A stretch of 64,000 nt of DNA from Microbacterium terregens (GTDB lineage Bacteria; Actinomycetota; Actinomycetes; Actinomycetales; Microbacteriaceae). The notes beneath the pieces are model-generated. The model saw only the letters and a program-made list of their open reading frames with translations, had not been told where the DNA came from and did not search any database. Positions 25,056 through 32,413 of the stretch are shown in pieces. The translations under genes and the position numbers were made by a program. The stretch is taken from NCBI RefSeq assembly GCF_039534975.1, contig NZ_BAAAWH010000001.1:496001-560000 (forward strand), in the 5' to 3' direction. The number at the start of each line of letters is the position of its first letter. Position 1 is the stretch's first letter.

Positions 25056-26729
25056 GTGAGCCTGAGCAACATCGACATCGCCCAAGCGGCGCGCATGATC
25101 CCGATCAGTGAGGTCGCCGCGCGCCTCGGCATCCCGGACGAGAGTCTCGAGCCGTACGGCCGCTACAAGGCCAAGGTCGCGCTGGACTATCTGGCCGCGA
25201 TCCGCGAGCGCCCGCAGGGCAAGCTCGTGCTCGTCACCGCGGTCTCGCCCACCCCGGCCGGGGAGGGGAAGACGACGACCACCGTCGGACTCGGCGACGC
25301 GCTGACCCGGATCGGGGAGCGTGCCATGATCTGCCTGCGCGAGCCCGCGCTCGGCCCGGTGTTCGGCATGAAGGGCGGCGCCGCGGGGGGCGGTTACGCC
25401 CAGGTCGTTCCGATGGAGGACATCAATCTCCACTTCACCGGCGACTTCTCCGCGATCGCGGTGGCGACGAACCTGCTCGCGGCGATGATCGACAACCACA
25501 TCCATCACGGCAACGCCCTCCAGATCGACGTGCGCCGGATCACCTGGCGGCGAGTCCTGGACATCAGCGACCGCGCGCTGCGCGATGTCGTGGTCGGGCT
25601 CGGCGGCCCCGGCAACGGGTACCCCCGGGAGTCGGGCTTCGACATCGTCGTGGCCTCGGAGGTGATGGCGATCTTCTGTCTCGCGACCGACCTGCGAGAC
25701 CTGCGCGAACGCCTCGGCGACATCGTCGTCGGCTACACCCGCGACCGTCGGCCGGTCCATGCCCGCGACCTGGGCGCAAACGGGGCGATGACCGCGGTGC
25801 TGCGCGACGCGCTGGCTCCCAACCTCGTCCAGACGCTCGAGAACACCCCGGCCTTCGTGCACGGCGGGCCGTTCGCCAACATCGCGCACGGGTGCAACTC
25901 GTATCTGGCGACCAGTTCGGCTCTGCACCTGGCCGACTACGTGGTGACCGAGGCGGGGTTCGGCGCGGACCTCGGGGCCGAGAAGTTCGTCGACATCCTG
26001 TGCCGCACGACCGGGCTGCGCCCGGCGGCGGCGGTGATCGTCGCGACGATCAGGGCGATGAAGTTCCACGGCGGCGTCGAGGTCGCCGACCTGGCGACCG
26101 AGGATGTCGCGGCGCTCGAGCGCGGCACCGTGAACCTCGCCCGGCACCTGGAGACCATTCGGGGGACGTTCGGCCTGCCCGCGGTGGTGGCCATCAACCA
26201 TCGCGCGGAGGACACGGATGCCGAGGTGCACGCACTGGTGGCAGCCGTCGAGCGCATGGGCGCGGTCGCGGTCGTGGCCAAGCACTTCGCTGAGGGCGGA
26301 GCGGGCGCCGAGCAGCTGGCCCGCGAAGTGGTGAGGCTGTGCGCCGAGCCCTCGGACCTGGGCTTCACCTACCCCGACGAGGCGTCGCTGTGGGAGAAGA
26401 TGCAGGCCATCGCCAGGCGGATCTACGGAGCCTCGGACATCACCGCCAGCACCGCGGTGCGCGCGCAGATCCGACGGCTCGAGGACGAGGGGTATGGGCG
26501 TTACCCGGTGTGCGTCGCGAAGACGCAGTACTCGTTCTCGACCGATCCGAAGCTGCGCGGTGCGCCCTCCGGGCACGCCGTCGACGTGCGCGAGGTGCGG
26601 CTGGCGGCGGGTGCGCGTTTCGTCGTGATGGTGTGCGGCGACATCATGACGATGCCCGGCCTGCCGGTGGCGCCCGCGGCGATGACCATCGACGTCGACG
26701 AGGAAGGGCGCATCGTCGGCCTCTTCTGA
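25056..26729 (+). CDS. fhs: Formate-tetrahydrofolate ligase
   Basis: A 557-residue formyl-THF synthetase, making 10-formyl-THF from formate, THF and ATP in one-carbon metabolism. The P-loop [15 protein letters not shown] is at ~66-80; [22 protein letters not shown] and the FTGDFSAI segment are diagnostic. Length matches the family (~555-560). It starts with GTG at 25056 after GGGGAAGG. A TAGGCT -10 (24985-24990) overlaps the recQ stop codon, giving a leader of ~60 nt with no recognisable riboswitch. The [12 protein letters not shown] and TKMQ-like C-terminus are intact. It stands alone; no folD or purine gene is adjacent. Confidence 0.96.
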   Translation: MSLSNIDIAQAARMIPISEVAARLGIPDESLEPYGRYKAKVALDYLAAIRERPQGKLVLVTAVSPTPAGEGKTTTTVGLGDALTRIGERAMICLREPALGPVFGMKGGAAGGGYAQVVPMEDINLHFTGDFSAIAVATNLLAAMIDNHIHHGNALQIDVRRITWRRVLDISDRALRDVVVGLGGPGNGYPRESGFDIVVASEVMAIFCLATDLRDLRERLGDIVVGYTRDRRPVHARDLGANGAMTAVLRDALAPNLVQTLENTPAFVHGGPFANIAHGCNSYLATSSALHLADYVVTEAGFGADLGAEKFVDILCRTTGLRPAAAVIVATIRAMKFHGGVEVADLATEDVAALERGTVNLARHLETIRGTFGLPAVVAINHRAEDTDAEVHALVAAVERMGAVAVVAKHFAEGGAGAEQLAREVVRLCAEPSDLGFTYPDEASLWEKMQAIARRIYGASDITASTAVRAQIRRLEDEGYGRYPVCVAKTQYSFSTDPKLRGAPSGHAVDVREVRLAAGARFVVMVCGDIMTMPGLPVAPAAMTIDVDEEGRIVGLF

Positions 26730-26766
26730 CAGGCGCTGCGCTGGGGTCCGGGACGGATCACCGCTG

Positions 26767-28026
26767 TCAGCGGGGCGGAAAGCTGCGGACGCGGCGCACG
26801 CGGAGGCGGAGGGGGAAGGCCTCGGCATCCCGTCGGGAATTCCCCGGCAGCTCGTAGACGTCCAGCATGAACTGCACCGGATAATCGATGCGCTGCCGCA
26901 CGGTCTTGACCCATCGACCGTCGATGAAGAACCGCAGGCGATCCGCATCCCACTCGACCGCGTAGTCGTGGAAGCGGGTCAGGTCGCCCTCGACGCGCAC
27001 CTTCTCGAAGTCCAGCGTCAGTCGCGGGTCGTGCTGCGGCTTGACGCCCACGCCCACCCACCCGCCGGTGTCGTCGAGCTCATTCCCGAAGATCTCGCAC
27101 ACGCAGATCTCCCCGGATTCGTCGGGGCGCTCCTCGAACCCGATCGGCCAGAAGGCGACCATGGCATCGGGATGCCGGATCGCCTGAAGCCGCACCTCCA
27201 GCACGCCGAAGTGCGCCAGCCAGAGTCGCCGCTGGCGCTGCGCCTGCTGCACGACCAGGTCGTCACGGAACCGATGCTGGCCGATCGTGCTGCCGACCGG
27301 CCCGGAGAACTGACCGGTCTGCAGGTGCGACACGCGGACCTCGCCGTCGTAGCGCGGCGACCACGGCGCGGTGTCGGCGTCGATGCGCAGCGTCAGCCCC
27401 GACTCGCCCGTCTCCCACCGGGCCGCCGTCGCCGCGCGCGACGACCAGTGCGGCGTGTAGTGCGGCCACCAGCGGGTGTGGTCGAGTCCGTCGTCGAAGT
27501 CGTCCTGGTGATCGGGTGTGCGGTCGGTCAGGTCGAGGGGCGACATGTCCAGCTCCCACGTGTGAAACGCGAGATGTCCGCCGCGCCACGGGGCGGTGGC
27601 CGATCCGGTGTGCTCGAACCCCGCGCGACGACAGAGCGCGTTCGAGGCCGCATTGTCCGTACCGGGATAGGCGACGAGCAGATCGCGGTCGCCCTCGGCG
27701 GCGACGCGCCGGATCAGCTGTCGCAGTGCGCGGCCGGCGACACCCCTTCCCTGCCACTCCGGCAGCACGCCCCACCCGGTCTCGTACGCGTCCACCCCCT
27801 TGTGCCGCGTCTGCCACCAGCCGATGCTGCCCGCCGGGGTGCCGTCGACGTCGATGCGGAACATATGGGCCTCGCCGGTCTGCCGATACCGGAGGTAGCG
27901 CTCGTGGCGCTCTCGCACCTCCTCGCCCGATTCGGGTCCGTTCAGATACGCCGTCATCTCGGGGGTGTTGCTGCGCTCGAGGATCGGCAGGTCGCCGGGA
28001 CTCCATGGGTGAAGCGTCACGCGCAT
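26767..28026 (-). CDS. Fusion of GNAT acetyltransferase and GH16-like (LamG-fold) domain
   Basis: A 419-residue protein with two parts. Residues ~1-158 are a RimJ/RimL-type GNAT (LPEWQGRGVAGRALRQLIRR, then NAASNALCRRAGFEHTG). Residues ~165-419 are a concanavalin-like/GH16-type domain (PHWSSRAATAARWE, YDGEVRVSHLQTGQFSG, FHDYAVEWDADRLRFFIDG, PVQFMLDVYELP). The GH16 catalytic motif is changed: E306-I-C-V-C-E311 keeps both Glu but has Cys for the central Asp. There is no stop between the parts; Met161 (MSPLDLTD) could mark the start of a once separate gene. No signal peptide is present, so the sugar-binding part appears cytoplasmic. Function unknown. Confidence 0.8.
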   Translation of the reverse strand: MRVTLHPWSPGDLPILERSNTPEMTAYLNGPESGEEVRERHERYLRYRQTGEAHMFRIDVDGTPAGSIGWWQTRHKGVDAYETGWGVLPEWQGRGVAGRALRQLIRRVAAEGDRDLLVAYPGTDNAASNALCRRAGFEHTGSATAPWRGGHLAFHTWELDMSPLDLTDRTPDHQDDFDDGLDHTRWWPHYTPHWSSRAATAARWETGESGLTLRIDADTAPWSPRYDGEVRVSHLQTGQFSGPVGSTIGQHRFRDDLVVQQAQRQRRLWLAHFGVLEVRLQAIRHPDAMVAFWPIGFEERPDESGEICVCEIFGNELDDTGGWVGVGVKPQHDPRLTLDFEKVRVEGDLTRFHDYAVEWDADRLRFFIDGRWVKTVRQRIDYPVQFMLDVYELPGNSRRDAEAFPLRLRVRRVRSFPPR

Positions 28027-28127
28027 CGCATCCCGTCCCTCCGTCCCGAGCCATTCTCGGTGCGGCGGCGGCGGTCGGCAAGGGTGCGCGCCGGGGTCGG
28101 CAGGGGTGCGCGCCGGTGCTGGCAGGT

Positions 28128-28204
28128 GGATGCCGGTGCCGGGAGGGCGGATGCCGGTGCCGGGAGGGCGGATGCCGGTGCCGGGAGGGCGGATGCCGGT
28201 GACA
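28128..28204. repeat. 21-bp tandem repeat, 3.7 copies
   Basis: GGATGCCGGTGCCGGGAGGGC repeats with a period of 21 at 28128, 28149, 28170 and partly 28191. Looser GGTGCGCGCCGG repeats precede it from ~28083. It lies in the ~410-bp gap between divergent genes; no promoter or ORF is convincing in it. Confidence 0.85.
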
Positions 28205-28210
28205 CGGGCT

Positions 28211-28273
28211 CAGGAGATACGGCCGTCTCAGGAGACTTCGGCCAGAATCGTCCTGACTCCGCGATATCTCCTG
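28211..28273. repeat. 63-bp intergenic palindrome
   Basis: CAGGAGATA (28211-28219) pairs with TATCTCCTG (28265-28273), and an inner TCAGGA/TCCTGA pair lies between them. Nested dyads of 61-71 bp with unrelated sequence occur at three other intergenic sites here. Confidence 0.6.
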
Positions 28274-28438
28274 TTCTCGCGCCGCTCTATCGTGGGCACG
28301 CCGTTCGCTGTCGGGAGCGCACAAGCGCTCCGGCCCGCTGCGCGTCCGCCCGTTGTCGACATCGTCCAATGGAGTTTGCCTGGACTTGGAGGAGTTCTAC
28401 CGTCGATGAGACTCCTCATCCCACCGAAAGGTGACGCA

Positions 28439-30544
28439 ATGGCCGACGCCGCCGTCCGTTCCAAAAAGCCCGCCACGAACAAGCGCACCCCCGCAGGCGG
28501 GGCCCCCACCGGCCCGCACACTGCGGCCGAAGCATCCGAATCCCGCATCGATGTCGCGCAGGTGACCGACATGCTCCTGGGCACGTGGGCCGACACCCGG
28601 CGCGAGGCGCGCCGGATGATCAAGGACCCCGCGTTCTGGCGTGTGGACGGACTCAGCATGGCCGAGCACCGCGAGCGGGTCCTGAGCCAGATGCACCTGC
28701 TCGTCGAGAGCAAGGCCGTGCACCGCGCGTTCCCGAAGGAGTACGGCGGCGCCGAGAACAACGGCGCGAACATCGCCGGCTTCGCCGAACTGGTCGCCGC
28801 CGACCCCAGCCTGCAGATCAAGTCGGGTGTGCAGTGGGGGCTGTTCGGCTCGGCCGTGCTCCAGCTGGGCACGAAGGAGCATCACGACAAATGGCTGCCG
28901 GGCATCATGAGCCTGGAGATCCCCGGTGCGTTCGCGATGACCGAGACCGGCCACGGATCGGATGTCGCGTCCATCGGCACCACGGCCACCTATGACCCCG
29001 CGGCCGAGGAGTTCGTGATCCACACCCCGTTCCGGGGCGCCTGGAAGGACTACCTCGGCAACGGGGCGCTGCACGGCGTGGCGGCCACCGTCTTCGCGCA
29101 GCTGATCACCGCCGGCGTCAATCACGGGGTGCACTGCTTCTACGTGCCGCTCCGCGACGAGAACGGCGACTTCCTGCCGGGGATCGGCGGCGAGGACGAC
29201 GGGCTGAAGGGCGGTCTGAACGGGATCGACAACGGCCGCCTGCACTTCGACCAGGTTCGCGTGCCCCGCACCAATCTCCTGAACAAGTACGGCGATGTGG
29301 CGGTGGACGGCACGTACACGAGCCACATCTCCAGCTCCGGCCGCCGGTTCTTCACGATGCTCGGCACCCTCGTGCAGGGGCGCGTGTCGCTGGACGGGTC
29401 GGCGGCGTGGGCGTCGGCGATCGCCATGGACATCGCGATCACCTATGCGAACCAGCGGCGTCAGTTCGACTCCGGAATCGGTACCGACGAGGTCGTGCTG
29501 CTGGACTACGGCAAGCACCAGCGTCGCCTGCTGCCACGGCTGGCGACCACCTACGCGTCGATCTTCGTGCACGACGAGTTCCTGCAGAAGTTCGATTCGG
29601 TCATGAGCGGGGCCACCGACACGGATGCCGATCGCCAGGACCTCGAGACCCTGGCGGCGGCGCTCAAGCCGCTGTCGACCTGGCATGCGCTGGACACCCT
29701 GCAGGAGGCCCGTGAGGCCTGCGGCGGCGCCGGATACCTCTCCGAGAACCGTCTGGTGGGACTGCGCGCGGACCTCGACGTCTACGCGACGTTCGAGGGC
29801 GACAACAATGTGCTGCTGCAGCTCGTCGGCAAGCGGCTGCTCAGCGACTTCGGCAAGCAGTTCAAGGACAAGGACGCCAAGGCGCTCGCCGCTTACGCCG
29901 TGGGACAGACCGCGGGCAAGCTCTTCCACGGTGCCGGAATGCGCCAGCTCGGCCAGGCGGTGAGCGACTTCGGTTCGACCGCGCGCGCGATCGAGCGGGG
30001 ATTGCGCGCCGAGCAGCAGCACGAGCTGCTCGCGGACCGTGTGCACCAGATGGTCACCGATGTCGCGACACGCCTGCGTCCGGCATCCGCCCTGTCCCCT
30101 GCCGCCGCGGCCGCGCTGTTCAACGCGAACCAGTCCGAGCTGATCGAGGCCGCGCGTGCGCACGCCGAGCTGCTGCAGTGGGAGGCGTTCACGGATGCTG
30201 TCACCGCCGTCGACGACGAGGGCACCAAGCAGGTCCTGGTCTGGCTGCGCGACCTGTTCGGTCTCGGCCTGATCGAGAAGCACCTGGCGTGGTATCTGAT
30301 CCACGGGCGCCTCTCCTCACAGCGGGCCGGCGCCGTGTCGGCCTACATCGACCGCCTGTGCCTGCGGCTGCGCCCGCACGCGCAGGACCTCGTCGACGCG
30401 TTCGGCTACGAGCCCGAGCACCTGCGGGCCCCGATCGCATCGGGCGCGGAGCAGGCCCGTCAGGACGAGGCGCGCGCGTACTACCGGGAGCTGGCCGCAT
30501 CCGGCGAGGCCCCGATCTCGGAGAAGGCCGCGAACAAGAAGTAG
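28439..30544 (+). CDS. Acyl-CoA oxidase / acyl-CoA dehydrogenase family protein
   Basis: A 701-residue protein of acyl-CoA oxidase length and layout (peroxisomal ACOX type), which would oxidise acyl-CoA to 2-enoyl-CoA with O2 giving H2O2. Motifs: AFAMTETGHGSDVASIGTTA (FAD/substrate loop, ~160-180), QRRQFDSG (~335-345), CGGAGYLSENR (~423-433) and ATFEGDNNVLLQL (~446-458), in which Glu is the usual catalytic base; a C-terminal ACOX domain runs ~480-690. The N-terminal ~40 residues are Lys/Ala/Pro-rich. ATG 28439 follows AAAGGTGA. The gene is monocistronic and ends just before a 71-bp palindrome. Oxidase versus dehydrogenase cannot be settled from sequence. Confidence 0.9.
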   Translation: MADAAVRSKKPATNKRTPAGGAPTGPHTAAEASESRIDVAQVTDMLLGTWADTRREARRMIKDPAFWRVDGLSMAEHRERVLSQMHLLVESKAVHRAFPKEYGGAENNGANIAGFAELVAADPSLQIKSGVQWGLFGSAVLQLGTKEHHDKWLPGIMSLEIPGAFAMTETGHGSDVASIGTTATYDPAAEEFVIHTPFRGAWKDYLGNGALHGVAATVFAQLITAGVNHGVHCFYVPLRDENGDFLPGIGGEDDGLKGGLNGIDNGRLHFDQVRVPRTNLLNKYGDVAVDGTYTSHISSSGRRFFTMLGTLVQGRVSLDGSAAWASAIAMDIAITYANQRRQFDSGIGTDEVVLLDYGKHQRRLLPRLATTYASIFVHDEFLQKFDSVMSGATDTDADRQDLETLAAALKPLSTWHALDTLQEAREACGGAGYLSENRLVGLRADLDVYATFEGDNNVLLQLVGKRLLSDFGKQFKDKDAKALAAYAVGQTAGKLFHGAGMRQLGQAVSDFGSTARAIERGLRAEQQHELLADRVHQMVTDVATRLRPASALSPAAAAALFNANQSELIEAARAHAELLQWEAFTDAVTAVDDEGTKQVLVWLRDLFGLGLIEKHLAWYLIHGRLSSQRAGAVSAYIDRLCLRLRPHAQDLVDAFGYEPEHLRAPIASGAEQARQDEARAYYRELAASGEAPISEKAANKK

Positions 30545-30565
30545 CCGCGCGCCCTCTTCCCTTCC

Positions 30566-30636
30566 CGCGAGACTGGATAGACGCCACGAGACGGAGTCCG
30601 TTCGACCCCGTCTCGTGGCGTCTATCCGGTCTCGCG
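30566..30636. repeat. 71-bp palindromic element, copy 2
   Basis: Two 28-nt arms (CGCGAGAC...ACGCCACGAGACG and its complement) differ at one position, a T-G wobble. It begins 22 nt after the acyl-CoA oxidase stop. It matches the element at 16526-16596, with most differences in the loop or restoring pairing. Probable transcription terminator and/or dispersed repeat. Confidence 0.88.
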
Positions 30637-30654
30637 GCCGGTGGGGAGTGACAG

Positions 30655-30720
30655 GGTGTCAAGAATACTTGACACCGGCCGAGGGCGGAGCGTAACTTGG
30701 TGTCAAGGATTCTTTACATG
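30655..30720 (+). promoter_or_regulatory. Promoter with two copies of a dimeric-repressor operator
   Basis: O1 is GGTGTCAAG-AATA-CTTGACACC (30655-30676, perfect 9-nt arms). O2 at 30699-30720 repeats GGTGTCAAG with a weaker right half (CTTTACATG). TTGACA (30669-30674) inside O1 and TAACTT (30693-30698) are 18 nt apart and form the promoter; O2 covers the expected start. This layout is typical of MarR/TetR-type autorepressed or ligand-relieved promoters, but no regulator gene is adjacent. Confidence 0.75.
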
Positions 30721-30747
30721 ACGGATCCCTTACGCCAAGGAGACATC

Positions 30748-31710
30748 ATGCGCGCTGTCGTCACCCGCCGATACGGCGGCCCAGAAGTGGTCGAGTACGC
30801 GGATGCGCCCGACCCCGCACCGAGGTCCCGCGAGCTGCTCATCCGGGTCGAAGCGGCCGATCTCTCGACCGCCGACGCGGCATTCCGGGCGGGTACGCCG
30901 TTCGCGGCACGTCTGTTCGCGGGCCTGCGCCGGCCCCGCATGGCGATCCTGGGTGCGGACTTCGCGGGCACCGTGGTCTCGGTCGGTGACGCGGTGACGC
31001 GCTTCGCGGTCGGCGACGCGGTGTGGGGGGCGACCGGGGCGGCGATGGGTGCGCACGCCGAGCTGGTGCGGATCCACGAGGAAGGTGCGGTCGCGCTGCG
31101 TCCGCCGACGTTGACGGCCACGGATGCCGCGTCCCTCGTCGACGCGACGGCGATGTCCTTCCTGCGCGACACCGCGCGGCTGCGCGCCGGCGAGCGGATT
31201 CTCATCCACGGCGCCTCCGGTGCTGTCGGCACGGCCGCCGTGCAACTCGCCGTCGAGATGGGTGCCGAGGTCACGGCGGTGTGCAGCGGGCCGCGGATCG
31301 CGCTCGTCCGCGAGCTCGGAGCGGTGCACGCCTACGACTACCGCGCCGTCGACGTCACGACACTGCCCGAACGCTACGACGTCGTCTTCGACGTCGTAGG
31401 CACGGTGGGCTACCGCCGAGCCCGCGGCATCCTCACCCCGACCGGCCGGTACCTGATCACGGTGCCGACGATCGGCGCCCTCGCATTCCACGCGCTCACG
31501 CTCGGCTCGCGCGGACGGCGCTCGCGGATCGCGTTCACCGGATTGCGCAGACCCGCGGTGGTCCGGGCAGACCTCGAGGCCACGAGCGCCCTGGTGTCGG
31601 CGGGGCGGATCCGTGCCGTGGTCGACGGGATCTACCCGTACGCGAACGGTCGCGCGGCTCACGAGCACGTGGCGCGCGGCAAGGCGGGGCACGTGATCCT
31701 GACGCCATGA
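30748..31710 (+). CDS. NAD(P)-dependent quinone-oxidoreductase-like (MDR) alcohol dehydrogenase family protein
   Basis: A 320-residue medium-chain reductase of the zinc-independent quinone oxidoreductase type. The N-terminal GroES-like fold (MRAVVTRRYGGPEVVEY) is followed by the nucleotide loop ILIHGASGAVGTAAVQLA (~150-167) and the C-terminal GKAGHVILTP. ATG 30748 follows AAGGAG at 7 nt; an upstream GTG at 30697 falls in the operator and is rejected. Enzymes of this group reduce quinones or enoyl/enone compounds with NADPH and are often induced by electrophiles, consistent with the two operators at the promoter. Nucleotide preference cannot be read with confidence. Confidence 0.88.
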   Translation: MRAVVTRRYGGPEVVEYADAPDPAPRSRELLIRVEAADLSTADAAFRAGTPFAARLFAGLRRPRMAILGADFAGTVVSVGDAVTRFAVGDAVWGATGAAMGAHAELVRIHEEGAVALRPPTLTATDAASLVDATAMSFLRDTARLRAGERILIHGASGAVGTAAVQLAVEMGAEVTAVCSGPRIALVRELGAVHAYDYRAVDVTTLPERYDVVFDVVGTVGYRRARGILTPTGRYLITVPTIGALAFHALTLGSRGRRSRIAFTGLRRPAVVRADLEATSALVSAGRIRAVVDGIYPYANGRAAHEHVARGKAGHVILTP

Positions 31711-31747
31711 TCCCCGTCGCGTCGTCACGTCGCCCTATCCTGACGAG

Positions 31748-32338
31748 GTGAGCCCCGGCATCCCCACCCCTGACATCCGAATCGGCGACGACGGAATCCC
31801 GCGCTGCGCGTGGACCGGTGACGACGGAGAATACCGCCGGTACCACGACGAGGAGTGGGGCGTGCCCCTGCACGGCGACCGGCCGCTCTTCGAGAAGATG
31901 AGCCTCGAGGGCTTTCAGGCGGGGCTTTCGTGGATCACGATCCTGCGCAAACGACCCCGATTCCGCGAGGTGTTCGCCGGGTTCGACCCGGCGTCGGTCG
32001 CGGCATTCGGCGCCGACGACATCGAGCGGCTGATGGGGGACGCGGGCATCATCCGCAATCGTTCCAAGATCGAGGCGACGATCTCCAATGCCCGCCTTCT
32101 CGTCGAGATGCCGGGCGGCGAGCTCGATGGCCTCCTGTGGTCGTTCGCGCCCGCGTCGGGGCGCGCCCGGCCGCGGTCGTTCGCCGAGGTGCCGGCTGTG
32201 ACACCGGAGTCCACGGCGATGAGCAAGTCCCTGCGCGGGCGCGGGTTCCGCTTCGTGGGCCCCACGACGATGTACGCGCTGATGCAGTCGGCCGGCATGG
32301 TCGATGACCACGTCGAGGGATGCTGGCGCGCGGCCTGA
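31748..32338 (+). CDS. tag: DNA-3-methyladenine glycosylase I
   Basis: A 196-residue Tag-type glycosylase removing 3-methyladenine from alkylated DNA. Signature sequences are RCAWTGDD...YRRYHDEEWGVPLHGDRPLFEKMSLEGFQAGLSWITILRKR, with the helix-hairpin-helix region at ~100-115 and the zinc-binding Cys/His residues near both ends (C20, H33 and the C-terminal VDDHVEGC). GTG 31748 is preceded by TATCCT (31736-31741) and 6 nt, fitting a leaderless mRNA; there is no Shine-Dalgarno sequence. It is 37 nt after the oxidoreductase, and likely has its own promoter. Confidence 0.93.
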   Translation: MSPGIPTPDIRIGDDGIPRCAWTGDDGEYRRYHDEEWGVPLHGDRPLFEKMSLEGFQAGLSWITILRKRPRFREVFAGFDPASVAAFGADDIERLMGDAGIIRNRSKIEATISNARLLVEMPGGELDGLLWSFAPASGRARPRSFAEVPAVTPESTAMSKSLRGRGFRFVGPTTMYALMQSAGMVDDHVEGCWRAA

Positions 32339-32413
32339 TGCGCCATACCGGCGCGCGGTCCATGCGCTGGAATACGCAACGACGGATGCCGGTTGCTCCC
32401 GTCGGAGGCTGAC

